Shown: in pieces, positions 1 to 7,539 of the stretch
How the letters are laid out: each line of letters starts with the position of its first letter
Numbering within the stretch: position 1 is the first letter of the stretch
DNA from: DATMNI01 sp035570275
GTDB lineage: Bacteria > Acidobacteriota > Terriglobia > Bryobacterales > Bryobacteraceae
Length of the DNA stretch: 18,729 nt
Reading direction: 5' to 3'
Assembly (NCBI GenBank): GCA_035570275.1
Contig: DATMNI010000192.1
Location: 1-18,729 of the forward strand
Translations under genes and position numbers: made by a program
The notes under the pieces: generated by a model
The model's database searches: none
The model's input: only the letters and a program-made list of their open reading frames with translations
Told to the model about the DNA's origin: nothing

Positions 1-2
1 GT

Positions 3-827
3 TGTCTTACGTTCAGCGCCCCGGTACTGGCGCTGGCAATTCTGTCTTCCTGTTCGTCCGAGCCGGCCGGACCGGCGAAGGGAACCCCGGCGTTCTACTG
101 GCAGGCTGCCGGGGAAACTTACAAGGCCGGAGACTACCTGAAGACGCTGGACCATCTGGACCAGATTCTGGCCGGCGATAGCGACTTCGCAGCACGCGCC
201 CTGACATGGTCGCTCGTGTTGAGCTCCGGAATGGCCTCCGGGTACACGGAGCTGGCCGACTCCTATGAAATCGGCGGCCGGATCAATAAGTCGGACCCAA
301 CAGCCTTCCGGCGATCGTTACGGGACTACCGCGGTTTGGCAAACCGCCTGTCCCTGCAGTTCGCCGAGAACGCTGCCAAGACGGATAAAGTGCAGGGCGA
401 TACCTTCCCGCTGGCATTTGGTTATCCGGTGGGCACTGCCTCGCCGGTGCCGGCGCTCACGAAAGTGGCGAACGGCGTCGTGCTGACGGCGCCCGATGCA
501 GAGTCTGCGCAGAAACGCGCGATCGAACGCGGCGTATTGCTGGCGGCCTGCCGGGTGGCCGGCGCCCCGGACGATACCGCCAGGACCGAAGCCATCCTCA
601 AGGCGCCCGATGCCAAGGTGGCCCGCCCGGCCCTCCGGCTGGCAATGGCCCAAACGCTGTTCAACGAATCGCAACTTTACGGCCCCCGGAAGCTCGACGA
701 TCCGGAAAAGATGATGCTTTTCTGCCAGCGCGCCCAGGACATGCTCAAGAACGTGCCGGATTCGAAAAGCAGCAAGGATCTGGCGGCGAAGCTTCAGACC
801 GTGTTGAAGAAGTCGAAAAAGGGCTGA
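3..827 (+). CDS. Helical-repeat lipoprotein, 5' end cut by window
   Basis: The reading frame is open from the first bases to the stop at 825-827, so the gene starts before the window. The ATG at 216 is internal, because the frame upstream of it encodes a clear signal peptide end. A hydrophobic stretch (APVLALAILSSC) leads to a lipobox-like LSSC with the lipidation Cys at 51-53, then a Ser/Pro/Gly-rich linker. A mature outer- or inner-membrane-anchored lipoprotein of about 258 residues is therefore likely. The rest is alpha-helical, with FYWQAAGETYKAGDY and paired Ala/Leu helices that resemble tetratricopeptide-type repeats, and a Lys-rich tail (KTVLKKSKKG-like). No catalytic motif is visible. 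The gene converges on the deacetylase-family gene, with a terminator hairpin between them. The lipoprotein call is fairly sure; the function is unknown. Confidence 0.8.
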   Translation, partial: CLTFSAPVLALAILSSCSSEPAGPAKGTPAFYWQAAGETYKAGDYLKTLDHLDQILAGDSDFAARALTWSLVLSSGMASGYTELADSYEIGGRINKSDPTAFRRSLRDYRGLANRLSLQFAENAAKTDKVQGDTFPLAFGYPVGTASPVPALTKVANGVVLTAPDAESAQKRAIERGVLLAACRVAGAPDDTARTEAILKAPDAKVARPALRLAMAQTLFNESQLYGPRKLDDPEKMMLFCQRAQDMLKNVPDSKSSKDLAAKLQTVLKKSKKG

Positions 828-858
828 GGCTCACCTTCCGGCGAAGCCCACTGTGCCA

Positions 859-903
859 CAGAAACAAAAACCGGCGGACGCTCGGAGGATTAGCGCCCGC
901 CGG
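859..903 (-). terminator. Intrinsic terminator of the deacetylase-family gene
   Basis: CCGGCGG (871-877) pairs with CCGCCGG (897-903). The stem continues, after one A.C mismatch, with CGCT (879-882) pairing to AGCG (892-895) around a 9-nt loop. Read on the minus strand, the hairpin is followed at once by TTTTTGTTTCTG, a typical U-tract. It lies in the 154-bp gap between two convergent genes. On the plus strand there is no T-run, so it fits the minus-strand gene best, though it may also stop transcripts from the lipoprotein gene. Confidence 0.75.
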
Positions 904-981
904 GTTGGTCCGCGGAAAAACCTGTCTCCCCACGGAACCACTCGCAGAAACCTTACTATCAATAGGACGCGCCGTCCCCCC

Positions 982-1899
982 TCATTGGTTGCAATTGCCT
1001 GATCGCCATCCCAGGACCTTCTCAGCCGTGCGAAAGGTGTTGGCGTGCGCTTCCACTGTACGGGTAATCGGGTCGGCATAACCGCCACCCAGGGTCACCA
1101 CCACGGGAATGCGATGCAACCTGCTGATTTCGAAGACGAGCCGGTCGCGTTCCACCAGCCCCGCGTGGGTCAGCGCCAGGCGTCCCAGGCGATCGCCGGC
1201 CAACCCATCCACGCCGGATTGATAGAAGATGACATCCGGCCGGAAATCCACGACGTTGGGCAATAAATCACTTACTCGCGACAGGTATACTTCATCACCT
1301 GTGCCATCGGGCAAGCCGATGTCCATGCGGCTGCGCTGTTTGCGAAACGGGAAGTTGTTCTCGGCGTGAACGGAGATGGTGAGCACGTCCGGGTCGCCGG
1401 CGAAAATGCTGGCGGTGCCGTCGCCCTGGTGGACGTCCAGATCGAGCACCGCGGCCCGCCGGGCCCGGCCGTCGCGGCGCAGTGCCAGGATGGCGACCGC
1501 CAGATCGTTGAACACGCAGAAGCCGGCACCCTCCGTGCGGTGGGCGTGATGCGTGCCGCCGGCGAGATTGCCTCCGAAGCCCGACGCCAGTGCATCGGTG
1601 GCCGCCGCCAGCGTGCCGCCCACCGAAGCCAAGGTGCGCCGCGTCAGTGCTTCCGACCACGGAAACCCGATGCGCCGCATGGTTCGCGCATCCAGCGTGC
1701 CGTCCAGGAACTGGCGGATGTACCCAGCGTCGTGCGCCAGCGCAATAGTGGCTGCATCCGCCAACGGCGCCGGCTCCAGAGCGTAGAATCCGCCGGCCTC
1801 CAGGGCGGCGCGCAGCAGGGCGTACTTCGACGCGGGAAACTTATGCCCCGCGGGCAGCGGGATCGGGTGGTGATCGCAATAGAACAGGCGCGGGCGCAT
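982..1899 (-). CDS. Histone deacetylase-family (class II-like) amidohydrolase
   Basis: A 305-residue zinc deacetylase-fold enzyme of the HDAC/AcuC/acetylpolyamine amidohydrolase superfamily. Such enzymes hydrolyse acetyl-lysine, acetylpolyamine or related amides in the cytoplasm. The catalytic set is complete: tandem His (THHAH, residues 117-118), GFCVFND (126-132), zinc ligands in DLDVHQGDG (Asp155, His157) and SGVDGLAGDRLG (Asp231), and the transition-state Tyr in LGGGY (274). About 300 residues is normal for the short bacterial members. The ATG at 1899 is chosen because AAGG lies 8-9 nt upstream. A GTG at 1935 would add 12 residues, but that start sits inside the 19-bp repeat array. It is divergent from the FAD oxidoreductase. 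The substrate cannot be told from sequence; acetoin catabolism genes are not nearby. Confidence 0.92.
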   Translation of the reverse strand: MRPRLFYCDHHPIPLPAGHKFPASKYALLRAALEAGGFYALEPAPLADAATIALAHDAGYIRQFLDGTLDARTMRRIGFPWSEALTRRTLASVGGTLAAATDALASGFGGNLAGGTHHAHRTEGAGFCVFNDLAVAILALRRDGRARRAAVLDLDVHQGDGTASIFAGDPDVLTISVHAENNFPFRKQRSRMDIGLPDGTGDEVYLSRVSDLLPNVVDFRPDVIFYQSGVDGLAGDRLGRLALTHAGLVERDRLVFEISRLHRIPVVVTLGGGYADPITRTVEAHANTFRTAEKVLGWRSGNCNQ

Positions 1900-1925
1900 C
1901 GTCGAAACCTTGGCGCTACTCACCC

Positions 1926-1973
1926 TGGTTAGCACTCTTCACCTTGGTTAGCACTCTTCACTTTGGTTAACAC
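1926..1973. repeat. 19-bp direct repeats between divergent genes
   Basis: Two nearly identical 19-bp units, TGGTTAGCACTCTTCACCT (1926-1944) and the same with a final TT (1945-1963), are followed by a partial third unit, TGGTTAACAC (1964-1973). They lie just upstream of the deacetylase-family start (1899) and about 100 bp before the oxidoreductase start (2071). The helical-turn-like spacing and divergent-promoter position would suit a regulator-binding array, but slippage-derived repeats are equally possible. Confidence 0.6.
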
Positions 1974-2070
1974 CGGGGGCCTAAGCGTTGCAAGCATGGA
2001 ATCGCCGCCGAATCCGCGGGAGGATTGGGCCTGAGCATGTTTCGAACCTTATCCAAAGGACGGGCACTGA

Positions 2071-3582
2071 ATGGCTGACGTGGCGATCATTGGCGCCGGC
2101 CCGGCCGGCCTCACCGCGGCGTACCATCTGGCAAAGCACGGTGCGTCCGTGCAAGTGCTGGAAGCCGACGAAGAATATGTCGGGGGCATTTCGCGGACCG
2201 TCAACTACAAAGGCTTCCGTTTCGATATCGGCGGCCACCGGTTCTTTTCGAAATCCGATCGGGTCAATGCGATGTGGAAAGAACTTCTGGGCGATGAGTT
2301 GCTGGAACGGCCGCGGTCGTCGCGGATTCTTTATGGCGGCCGGTTCTACTCGTATCCCCTGAAGCCAGTGGAAGCGCTGATGAATCTGGGCGTGGCGGAA
2401 TCGGCAAGGTGCGTCCTCTCGTATCTCAAAGCCCGCGGGTTTCCGGAGAAGGATCCCAAATCTTTCGAAGACTGGGTCACCAACCAGTTCGGCTCGCGGC
2501 TCTTCCGCATTTTCTTCAAGACCTATACCGAAAAGGTCTGGGGGATGAGCTGCAAAGAAATCTCGGCGGATTGGGCCGCGCAGCGCATCAAAGGGCTGTC
2601 CTTGTGGTCTGCTATCAGCTCGGCCATCATGGCAGCGGTGCTGCCGAAGTCTTCCGCGGGTAAGGGCGAGGTGATCAAGACGCTCATCAACTCGTTCCAC
2701 TATCCGCGATTCGGGCCCGGGATGATGTGGGAGCGGTGCGCGGAGCGCGTCCGGCAGATGGGAGGCGAAGTGCTGCTCGGGCACCGGGTCGGGTCCTGCC
2801 GCTGGGATTCCGCGTCCCGGACGTGGCGAATCGAGTGCACCGCGGGCGGCGAAACCAAAACCGTGCAGGCCACTCACATCATCTCGTCGGCGCCTATGAA
2901 GGAGTTCGTGGCGGCACTGCGCCCCGCGGTTTCCGGCCGCGTGCTGCAGGCTGCGCAGGCCCTCCGGTATCGCGACTTTCTGACGGTCGGGCTGATTCTC
3001 CGCGACCGGAAAGTTTTCACCGACAACTGGATCTACATCCACGAGCCGTCGGTTCAGGTGGGGAGAGTCCAGAATTATAAGTCCTGGTCGCCGGACATGG
3101 TGCCCGACCCGGCGTACGCCTGTTACGGTATGGAGTATTTTTGCAACAGCGGGCCCGGCCTGTGGTCGACAAGCGACGAGGACCTGATCGCGCTGGCCAA
3201 GAAAGAGCTGGAGCAGATCGGCCTTGGCCGCGCCGAAGACGTGGTGGATGGCTGCGTGATCCGCCAGCCGAAGGCGTATCCGGTTTATGACGATGGCTAC
3301 GCCGCCCACGTGGCCACGGTCCGCGACTCACTCCAGGAGAACTTTCCGACGCTGCATCTGGTGGGCCGCAACGGCATGCACCGGTACAACAATCAGGACC
3401 ACGCGATGATGACGGCGCTGCTTTCGGCTGAGAACATACTGGCTGACCGCGAACTGTACGATGTGTGGCGCGTCAATCAGGACGCCGAGTACCACGAGGC
3501 CGGGCCGCAGGGCGACCAGCAGGAAGTTGGGGTGGGGCGGCTGGTGCCGACGCGCACCGCGGTTGCCGGCGGGACCTCATAA
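2071..3582 (+). CDS. FAD/NAD(P)-binding oxidoreductase, amine oxidase / UDP-galactopyranose mutase-like
   Basis: A 503-residue flavoprotein. The N-terminal Rossmann dinucleotide-binding motif is GAGPAG (residues 8-13), with the ribose-binding Glu at residue 31 (VLEAD). These are followed by GGISRT and FDIGGHRFF (51-59), which are typical of the amine oxidase/protoporphyrinogen oxidase/UDP-galactopyranose mutase superfamily. A C-terminal FAD-contact segment reads GRNGMHRYNNQDHAMM. The family includes desaturases, HemY-like oxidases and sugar mutases. Relatives with this architecture often sit in glycan gene clusters, but no glycosyltransferase neighbours are seen here, so the substrate is undecided. 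AAAGGA about 10 nt upstream supports the ATG at 2071. The gene appears to stand alone; a structured repeat follows 25 bp after its stop. Confidence 0.88.
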   Translation: MADVAIIGAGPAGLTAAYHLAKHGASVQVLEADEEYVGGISRTVNYKGFRFDIGGHRFFSKSDRVNAMWKELLGDELLERPRSSRILYGGRFYSYPLKPVEALMNLGVAESARCVLSYLKARGFPEKDPKSFEDWVTNQFGSRLFRIFFKTYTEKVWGMSCKEISADWAAQRIKGLSLWSAISSAIMAAVLPKSSAGKGEVIKTLINSFHYPRFGPGMMWERCAERVRQMGGEVLLGHRVGSCRWDSASRTWRIECTAGGETKTVQATHIISSAPMKEFVAALRPAVSGRVLQAAQALRYRDFLTVGLILRDRKVFTDNWIYIHEPSVQVGRVQNYKSWSPDMVPDPAYACYGMEYFCNSGPGLWSTSDEDLIALAKKELEQIGLGRAEDVVDGCVIRQPKAYPVYDDGYAAHVATVRDSLQENFPTLHLVGRNGMHRYNNQDHAMMTALLSAENILADRELYDVWRVNQDAEYHEAGPQGDQQEVGVGRLVPTRTAVAGGTS

Positions 3583-3607
3583 CCGCAGGCGGCCGCGCCG
3601 GAAAGTA

Positions 3608-3774
3608 ACTAAGCCGGTCGTTTCAGAAATACGCCGACGTATCGGGTAACCGCTTGCTAACGCGCGCGGCTCCGATCAGAGCGCGGCTCCGATCAGAGCC
3701 GCGACTTGTCGCTCGACCGTGAGGGAGCGGTTTCGTCGAAATACGCGACGTATTTCTGAAACGGTGTACTAAGC
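3608..3774. repeat. Structured intergenic repeat, copy A, with terminal inverted repeats
   Basis: An approximately 145-bp element occupies most of this intergenic gap. Its ends are inverted repeats: CGTTTCAGAAATACGCCG starting at 3619, and the complementary block ending CGTATTTCTGAAACG at 3762. The 7-mer ACTAAGC flanks it on both sides (3608-3614 and 3768-3774), like a target duplication. Inside, a 17-mer, GCGCGGCTCCGATCAGA, occurs twice in tandem (3664-3680, 3681-3697). A GACCGTGAGGGAGCGG block follows. The core reappears in the opposite orientation at 16614-16704. The element is MITE/REP-like and non-coding. Confidence 0.75.
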
Positions 3775-3840
3775 TGGCGTCCGGACACGTGGGCGCCTCG
3801 GCCGGATCAATTGGGCCCATGGCGAAGCTGCGAAGATGGT

Positions 3841-5148
3841 ATGACCATGATGACCCGCCGCCACTTCACTTCCGCGCTTGCGGTCTCGGCCCTGGCTGCG
3901 CCCGCCCAACCGCGCGTCAACGGCGCCCGTTTGCGCCAGCACATCGAAGCGCTAAGCGTTTACGGCCGCCCCGCCGGCGGCACGTTCGCCGACGGAGTCA
4001 GCCGGGTGGCCTATTCGGAAGCCGACGTTGCCGGCCGCCGCTACGTGATGGGCCTGATGGAAGGCGCGGGCATGAAGCCGGGCATCGACGCGGCAGGCAA
4101 CATCTTCGCGCGCCGCAACGGATCGGATTCAACCTTGGCGCCGGTGCTGTTCGGTTCCCACATCGATTCGGTGCCCAGCGGCGGGAACTTTGACGGGGAC
4201 CTCGGCTCTTTGGCAGCCATCGAAGTGATCCAGACGTTGAGCGAAGCGGGCATCGCCACGCGCCGTCCGCTGGAGGTGGTGGTCTGGTGCAATGAAGAGG
4301 GCGCGGCGTACAACAGCGGCCTCGATGGCAGCAGCGCCGCCGTCGGCCGCGTGGCGCCGGGGGACCTGAACAAGGTGTGGAACGGCGTGAAAAAGTCCGA
4401 CGCCATCCGGAAGGTGGGCGGCAACCCGGACCGCGTCGGCGAAGCCCCAATCCGACCTGGCGCCTACCGATGTTACGTGGAGTTGCACATCGAGCAGGGC
4501 GGTACCCTGGAGCAGGCCGGCATTCCTATCGGCGTGGTGGAAGGCATTGTCGCCATTGACCGGTATGAGGTGGAGATCGAAGGCTTCGCCAACCACGCCG
4601 GCACCACGCCGATGCCGCAGCGGCAGGATGCGCTGCTGGCGGCGGCGTACCTCACGGTGGCCGTGAATGAGACGGTGCGGCGCGAACCGGGCCGGCAGGT
4701 GGGCACGGTCGGCCAACTCGCCGTGAGCCCCAACGTTCCCAACATCGTGCCTGGTGCGGTGCAACTGACCATCGAACTGCGCGACCTGTCGTCGAAAAAG
4801 ATCGCCGGGCTGGCCGAGCAGCTTCGGGCGCGCGCCCAGGAAATCGCCCAGCAGACCAAGACCGGGATTACGATCCGGCCGGCGGCGCATCATGACGAGG
4901 CGCTGGCTACACCAGAGATTCAGAAGGCCATCGAGGCGGCCTGTGGCAGGCTCGGTCTCGAATCGCGGCGGCTACCGTCGGGCGCTGGTCACGACGCGCA
5001 GATGATGGCGAAGGTCGGCCCGATGGGCATGATCTTCGTGCCCAGCGTGGGCGGCATCAGCCACTCTCCGAAGGAGCTGAGCCGGTGGGAGGACTGCACG
5101 CGCGGCGCTGACGTGCTGCTGGAGACCGTGCGGCAAATGGCGGAGTGA
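3841..5148 (+). CDS. Tat-exported M20-family N-carbamoyl-amino-acid hydrolase / allantoate amidohydrolase-like
   Basis: A 435-residue di-metal amidohydrolase of the peptidase M20 family, related to N-carbamoyl-L-amino-acid hydrolase, beta-ureidopropionase and allantoate amidohydrolase, which cleave ureido or amide groups. Ligands visible in order: GSHIDSVPSGGNFDGDLG (His107, Asp118), CNEEG (Glu152/153), ELHIEQG (His216) and GGISHSPKE (His408). FANHAGTTPM (249-258) matches the lid/dimerisation-domain substrate segment. The N-terminus carries TRRHFTSALAVSALAAPA, a twin-arginine signal, so the enzyme is probably exported; cytosolic relatives lack this. Starts at 3841, 3847 or 3850 all precede the RR motif. 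An ATG at 3811 would add ten residues with no signal character. Whether the substrate is a ureido acid, allantoate or a carbamoyl amino acid is unresolved. Confidence 0.9.
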   Translation: MTMMTRRHFTSALAVSALAAPAQPRVNGARLRQHIEALSVYGRPAGGTFADGVSRVAYSEADVAGRRYVMGLMEGAGMKPGIDAAGNIFARRNGSDSTLAPVLFGSHIDSVPSGGNFDGDLGSLAAIEVIQTLSEAGIATRRPLEVVVWCNEEGAAYNSGLDGSSAAVGRVAPGDLNKVWNGVKKSDAIRKVGGNPDRVGEAPIRPGAYRCYVELHIEQGGTLEQAGIPIGVVEGIVAIDRYEVEIEGFANHAGTTPMPQRQDALLAAAYLTVAVNETVRREPGRQVGTVGQLAVSPNVPNIVPGAVQLTIELRDLSSKKIAGLAEQLRARAQEIAQQTKTGITIRPAAHHDEALATPEIQKAIEAACGRLGLESRRLPSGAGHDAQMMAKVGPMGMIFVPSVGGISHSPKELSRWEDCTRGADVLLETVRQMAE

Positions 5149-5211
5149 TGCGAACGAGAAGTTTCGATGAACCGGTAGAGTGGTAGCGCGGCGGGGCGGG
5201 CGATTCGCCCA

Positions 5212-5442
5212 TCACCGCCAGCGTAGCGTAAGGGTGCCCGTACGAGCTTTGTTGAAGAGGCAGGTGCGGCGACAGTCTGGGTCATCGAAGCGATAGTCGC
5301 CCTTCTTGCCGAAATATACGGGGTCGTGAATCTTCTGATGGTGCCGGTACAAAACGCCTCCTGCCGGCACGGTGAAGATCACTGGATGTTGAGCGGCCAA
5401 TTCCGTGTGGGGCGGCGGATGATCGCCCGGAGGGTCGATCAC
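5212..5442 (-). pseudogene. Truncated RES-domain toxin
   Basis: A 76-codon frame that starts with GTG. The GTGA overlaps the stop of the upstream antitoxin-like gene, which is classical translational coupling. Residues 27-55 (FTVPAGGVLYRHHQ, then DPVYFGKKGDYRFDDP) match the opening of RES domains: the conserved Arg after a hydrophobic-Tyr, then an xYFG segment and RFDDP. RES toxins degrade NAD+. After RFDDP the frame runs into unrelated Arg/Thr-rich sequence and stops. The later conserved Glu and Ser of the active site, and roughly two thirds of a normal protein of about 150 or more residues, are missing. The convergent M20 gene ends only 63 bp away. The assignment rests on the N-terminal motif plus gene order; a non-functional relic is most likely. 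Confidence 0.6.
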
Positions 5443-6368
5443 ATTGCTCCTTGTTCACCGTATCCCCTCGCGGCCCTCACCACGTCGTTAACTCTTCCAA
5501 TCCGTAGCGCCTCGATTGGCGCCATATTCCCAAGTCTTTCGTGAGGACTTGTAAAGAACCTGAGCTGCATCCAGGAATCGAGAGCACTGAGATTTCTCAA
5601 CACTTCTTCTAGACCGTCGATTGTCTTTCCGTCTTCAAACTGGAAACTTGGATAACTGTACCCACGTCTACCCTGTGTCAATGCAAGAAGTTGATTTGCG
5701 GCTCGCCTCTTATCGACCGCTTGACGAGAAAGCTTCAACAGTTCAGCAACCTTTCCGGAACTGAGAACACCTTCGGCCTTCTTGAGCATCTCCTGCCGAA
5801 GCTCAAGTCCTCGAAGCTTCGAAGCGACAATCGGATCTTGAGCTGCTAACGCCGACACCCAAGGGGCTGAACTGAGGGCCTCAAACATGACGAGGTTATC
5901 CGTTGGAGCGGCAGTCGCCTCATCGATCAGAGTGCTTGTCAGATCAGATTCGAGGTCTTTGACCGCCCTGAGGATTCGAGTGTAAAAAGCTGGATGTTTG
6001 GTGTTTCTAAACTGCTTCAATATCGAAACCAACAGGCGATGTTCTAGCTCTGGGTCGCGCTCGATCTTCAGGCGCAACTTCTCGTCCTCATAGGCACTGC
6101 GAAGCAGGAATCCTTCGAGATCGAGGTTAAGCCTCGTGTGCTTGATTTGAAAGAGCAAGCAACGCTCAATAATCTCGACTTTCAAGTCGTGGTGAGCGGA
6201 GTGTGAAATGAACACGTTGAGCCCGGTATGGTTAGACTGGAGAGAAAACGACGGTTTCGCTTCCTTGTAGCGAGTGCCAAACCAGTTTTCAATTGTGGTT
6301 TGTACTTCTTCGATTGTGCTGGGCTTGGCAGAATAGGTGTACATCAGACCTCCAGTTGTCATATTCAT
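5439..6368 (-). CDS. Antitoxin-like HTH protein partnered with RES toxin, with long N-terminal extension
   Basis: A 309-residue protein. The C-terminal third looks like the Xre/MbcA/ParS antitoxins that accompany RES toxins: a helix-turn-helix-like LSSGKVAELLKLSRQAVDKR (about residues 201-220), then a toxin-binding-like end with WMQLRFFTSPHERLG, MAPIEALR and VVRAAR. The first 190 or so residues are a mostly helical extension with no recognised motif, much longer than in the usual antitoxin of 120-160 residues. GC is visibly lower (around half) than in the flanking genes, which suggests horizontal acquisition. Start: the ATG at 6368 has little Shine-Dalgarno support, while the ATG at 6344 has GGAGG 4 nt upstream, so the true N-terminus may be eight residues shorter. 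The downstream toxin is truncated, so this may be an orphan antitoxin or autorepressor. Confidence 0.75.
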   Translation of the reverse strand: MNMTTGGLMYTYSAKPSTIEEVQTTIENWFGTRYKEAKPSFSLQSNHTGLNVFISHSAHHDLKVEIIERCLLFQIKHTRLNLDLEGFLLRSAYEDEKLRLKIERDPELEHRLLVSILKQFRNTKHPAFYTRILRAVKDLESDLTSTLIDEATAAPTDNLVMFEALSSAPWVSALAAQDPIVASKLRGLELRQEMLKKAEGVLSSGKVAELLKLSRQAVDKRRAANQLLALTQGRRGYSYPSFQFEDGKTIDGLEEVLRNLSALDSWMQLRFFTSPHERLGNMAPIEALRIGRVNDVVRAARGYGEQGAM

Positions 6369-6643
6369 TATCCCAAAAGAGATGCCACTTCGTCAACCAG
6401 AACACTCTCTATCGGCAAACGGGAACTGAGGGCTCCGGCAAACGCGCGCCGGTCCAAGTTCCTGCTTGCGCGTCATTCGCCCCGCCCGGCCACTGACGAT
6501 GAAGTGTGGAATGCCGGCGATGCGCCGCTTTCAGCACGTGAGCGACGCCCATTCGTACCAGCCCTTTGCTTCGACATCTCCAATTCGCATATCGTGGTAA
6601 ACATATCTGGTAAAAGCGAAACTGGAGTTTAGGAGCGAACGCG

Positions 6644-7108
6644 ATGAACCCGGAAATGTTGCTGGACCTGGCCCGTCATCAGGCATGGGCCGATATGGCG
6701 CATTGGAAAGCAATTCGTGAGAATGCCGCGCTGCTGGAAGATGTCGAAATCCGCAGGCGGCTGAACCATATGGTTACGGCGCTGAAGATGCTTACCACCC
6801 TGGCACGCGGCCAGACGCCGGACGCTGCCGGCATGAAGGAGGTCGATTCGATCGACCAGCTCGAAGCCGCCATGCAGAAGGCCCATGCGGACTTGGCCGC
6901 GGCGTTGGGGTCCGCCGATCTAGCCAGGATGATTGCATTGCCCCGCGGGCCGAATGGCCCGTTTGCGGCGCCGGCCGGCGTGCTGTTGCTGCAGGCGCTC
7001 ACGCACAGCCAACATCACCGCGGCCAGAACGCATCCAGGATGCGCCAACTGGGAGCAGCGCCGCCCATGACCGACTTCGTAGTCTGGTATGCATTGGGGC
7101 GTCCGTAA
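6644..7108 (+). CDS. DinB-family (YfiT-like) four-helix metal-binding protein
   Basis: A 154-residue DinB superfamily protein. The likely metal triad is His42 (LNHM) and His121/His125 in the hallmark HSQHHRGQ motif. The typical C-terminal block LGAAPPMTDFVVW follows. Members are four-helix bundles. Some are mycothiol- or bacillithiol-dependent transferases; most have no known role, and DNA-damage induction is known only for some. AGGAG about 8 nt before the ATG supports the start. The full family length is present. It stands alone between a low-GC toxin-antitoxin block and two gene remnants, so the context gives no function. Confidence 0.88.
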   Translation: MNPEMLLDLARHQAWADMAHWKAIRENAALLEDVEIRRRLNHMVTALKMLTTLARGQTPDAAGMKEVDSIDQLEAAMQKAHADLAAALGSADLARMIALPRGPNGPFAAPAGVLLLQALTHSQHHRGQNASRMRQLGAAPPMTDFVVWYALGRP

Positions 7109-7126
7109 GCTCAGAAGACTCGATGT

Positions 7127-7243
7127 TCAGGCCAGAGCTTTTCCGCACAGCGCGAGCAAGCGGCTCCATGCGTTCTCGGCCCGTGGCTCGTTGTAGACCT
7201 GCGAATCCGGAGGGCACCAGCCATGCGCGGCTGCGGTGTACGC
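7127..7243 (-). pseudogene. 3' remnant of a dienelactone hydrolase-family gene
   Basis: On the minus strand the frame ending at the TGA 7127-7129 reads AYTAAAHGWCPPDSQVY and then NEPRAENAWSRLLALCGKALA. This is the characteristic C-terminus of dienelactone hydrolase-family alpha/beta hydrolases, with the catalytic His in AAHGW followed by the xxYxxxAAExAWxRLLxLF helix. Only about 36 codons survive. The nucleophile and all upstream parts are absent: the frame meets IS1-type coding sequence in a different frame at about 7243. It is an obvious fragment; the original substrate is unknown. Confidence 0.65.
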
Positions 7244-7526
7244 TGGTTGAAATGAACTCAGGATCGGGGTCGCCAATCTTGTTCTGCTTCTTGCAGCCAG
7301 AGCAAATGGCCGGGCTGTAGCGCTTCTCGCCCTCTACGGTGTCGTTGCCGTAGACTTTCACCAACATCGCGTAGTCGATGTCTGAGCCGAAGCCTTCCGG
7401 GACCGCCGTGAGGTAGCACTTGAGCCCGTCAGTGGTCATTTGCACGCGGTTGGCAAGGCGGTTCGCGAGATCCTGGAGGAACTCCGTGGCGCAGCCCGGA
7501 TCGCGCTTACCGGCCAACCTGGAGCA
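7243..7526 (-). mobile_element. IS1-family transposase fragment
   Basis: The minus-strand frame reads LAGKRDPGCATEFLQDLA, NRVQMTTDGLKCYLTAV, FGSDIDYAMLVKVYG, RYSPAICSGCKKQ and GDPDPEFISTS. This is the central part of IS1-type DDE transposases, with the catalytic Asp in TTDG. It breaks off exactly after ISTS, just before the (F/Y)VERxNL segment that would supply the catalytic Glu. The N-terminal zinc-binding and InsA-like part is also missing. No start codon or terminal inverted repeats are evident. It is therefore a dead internal fragment lying between the dienelactone hydrolase remnant and the 3' end of the alpha/beta hydrolase gene. Confidence 0.75.
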
Positions 7527-7539
7527 GCAGCGCCAACCT

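Noticed and set aside
216..218. ATG at 216 as the start of the first gene
   Set aside because: The frame is open upstream and encodes a lipoprotein signal and mature sequence, so this Met is internal.
1917..1973. CRISPR-like array
   Set aside because: Repeats are contiguous with no spacers and only 2.5 units of 19 bp.
1981..3309. 442-codon minus-strand frame opposite the FAD oxidoreductase
   Set aside because: Arg/Pro/His-rich antisense translation of a clearly coding plus-strand gene; no motifs.
6369..6643. Possible small gene in the gap before the DinB-family gene
   Set aside because: Short open frames exist (one ends near 6601) but none has a ribosome-binding site or recognisable product. 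Only the Shine-Dalgarno sequence of the DinB-family gene is convincing.
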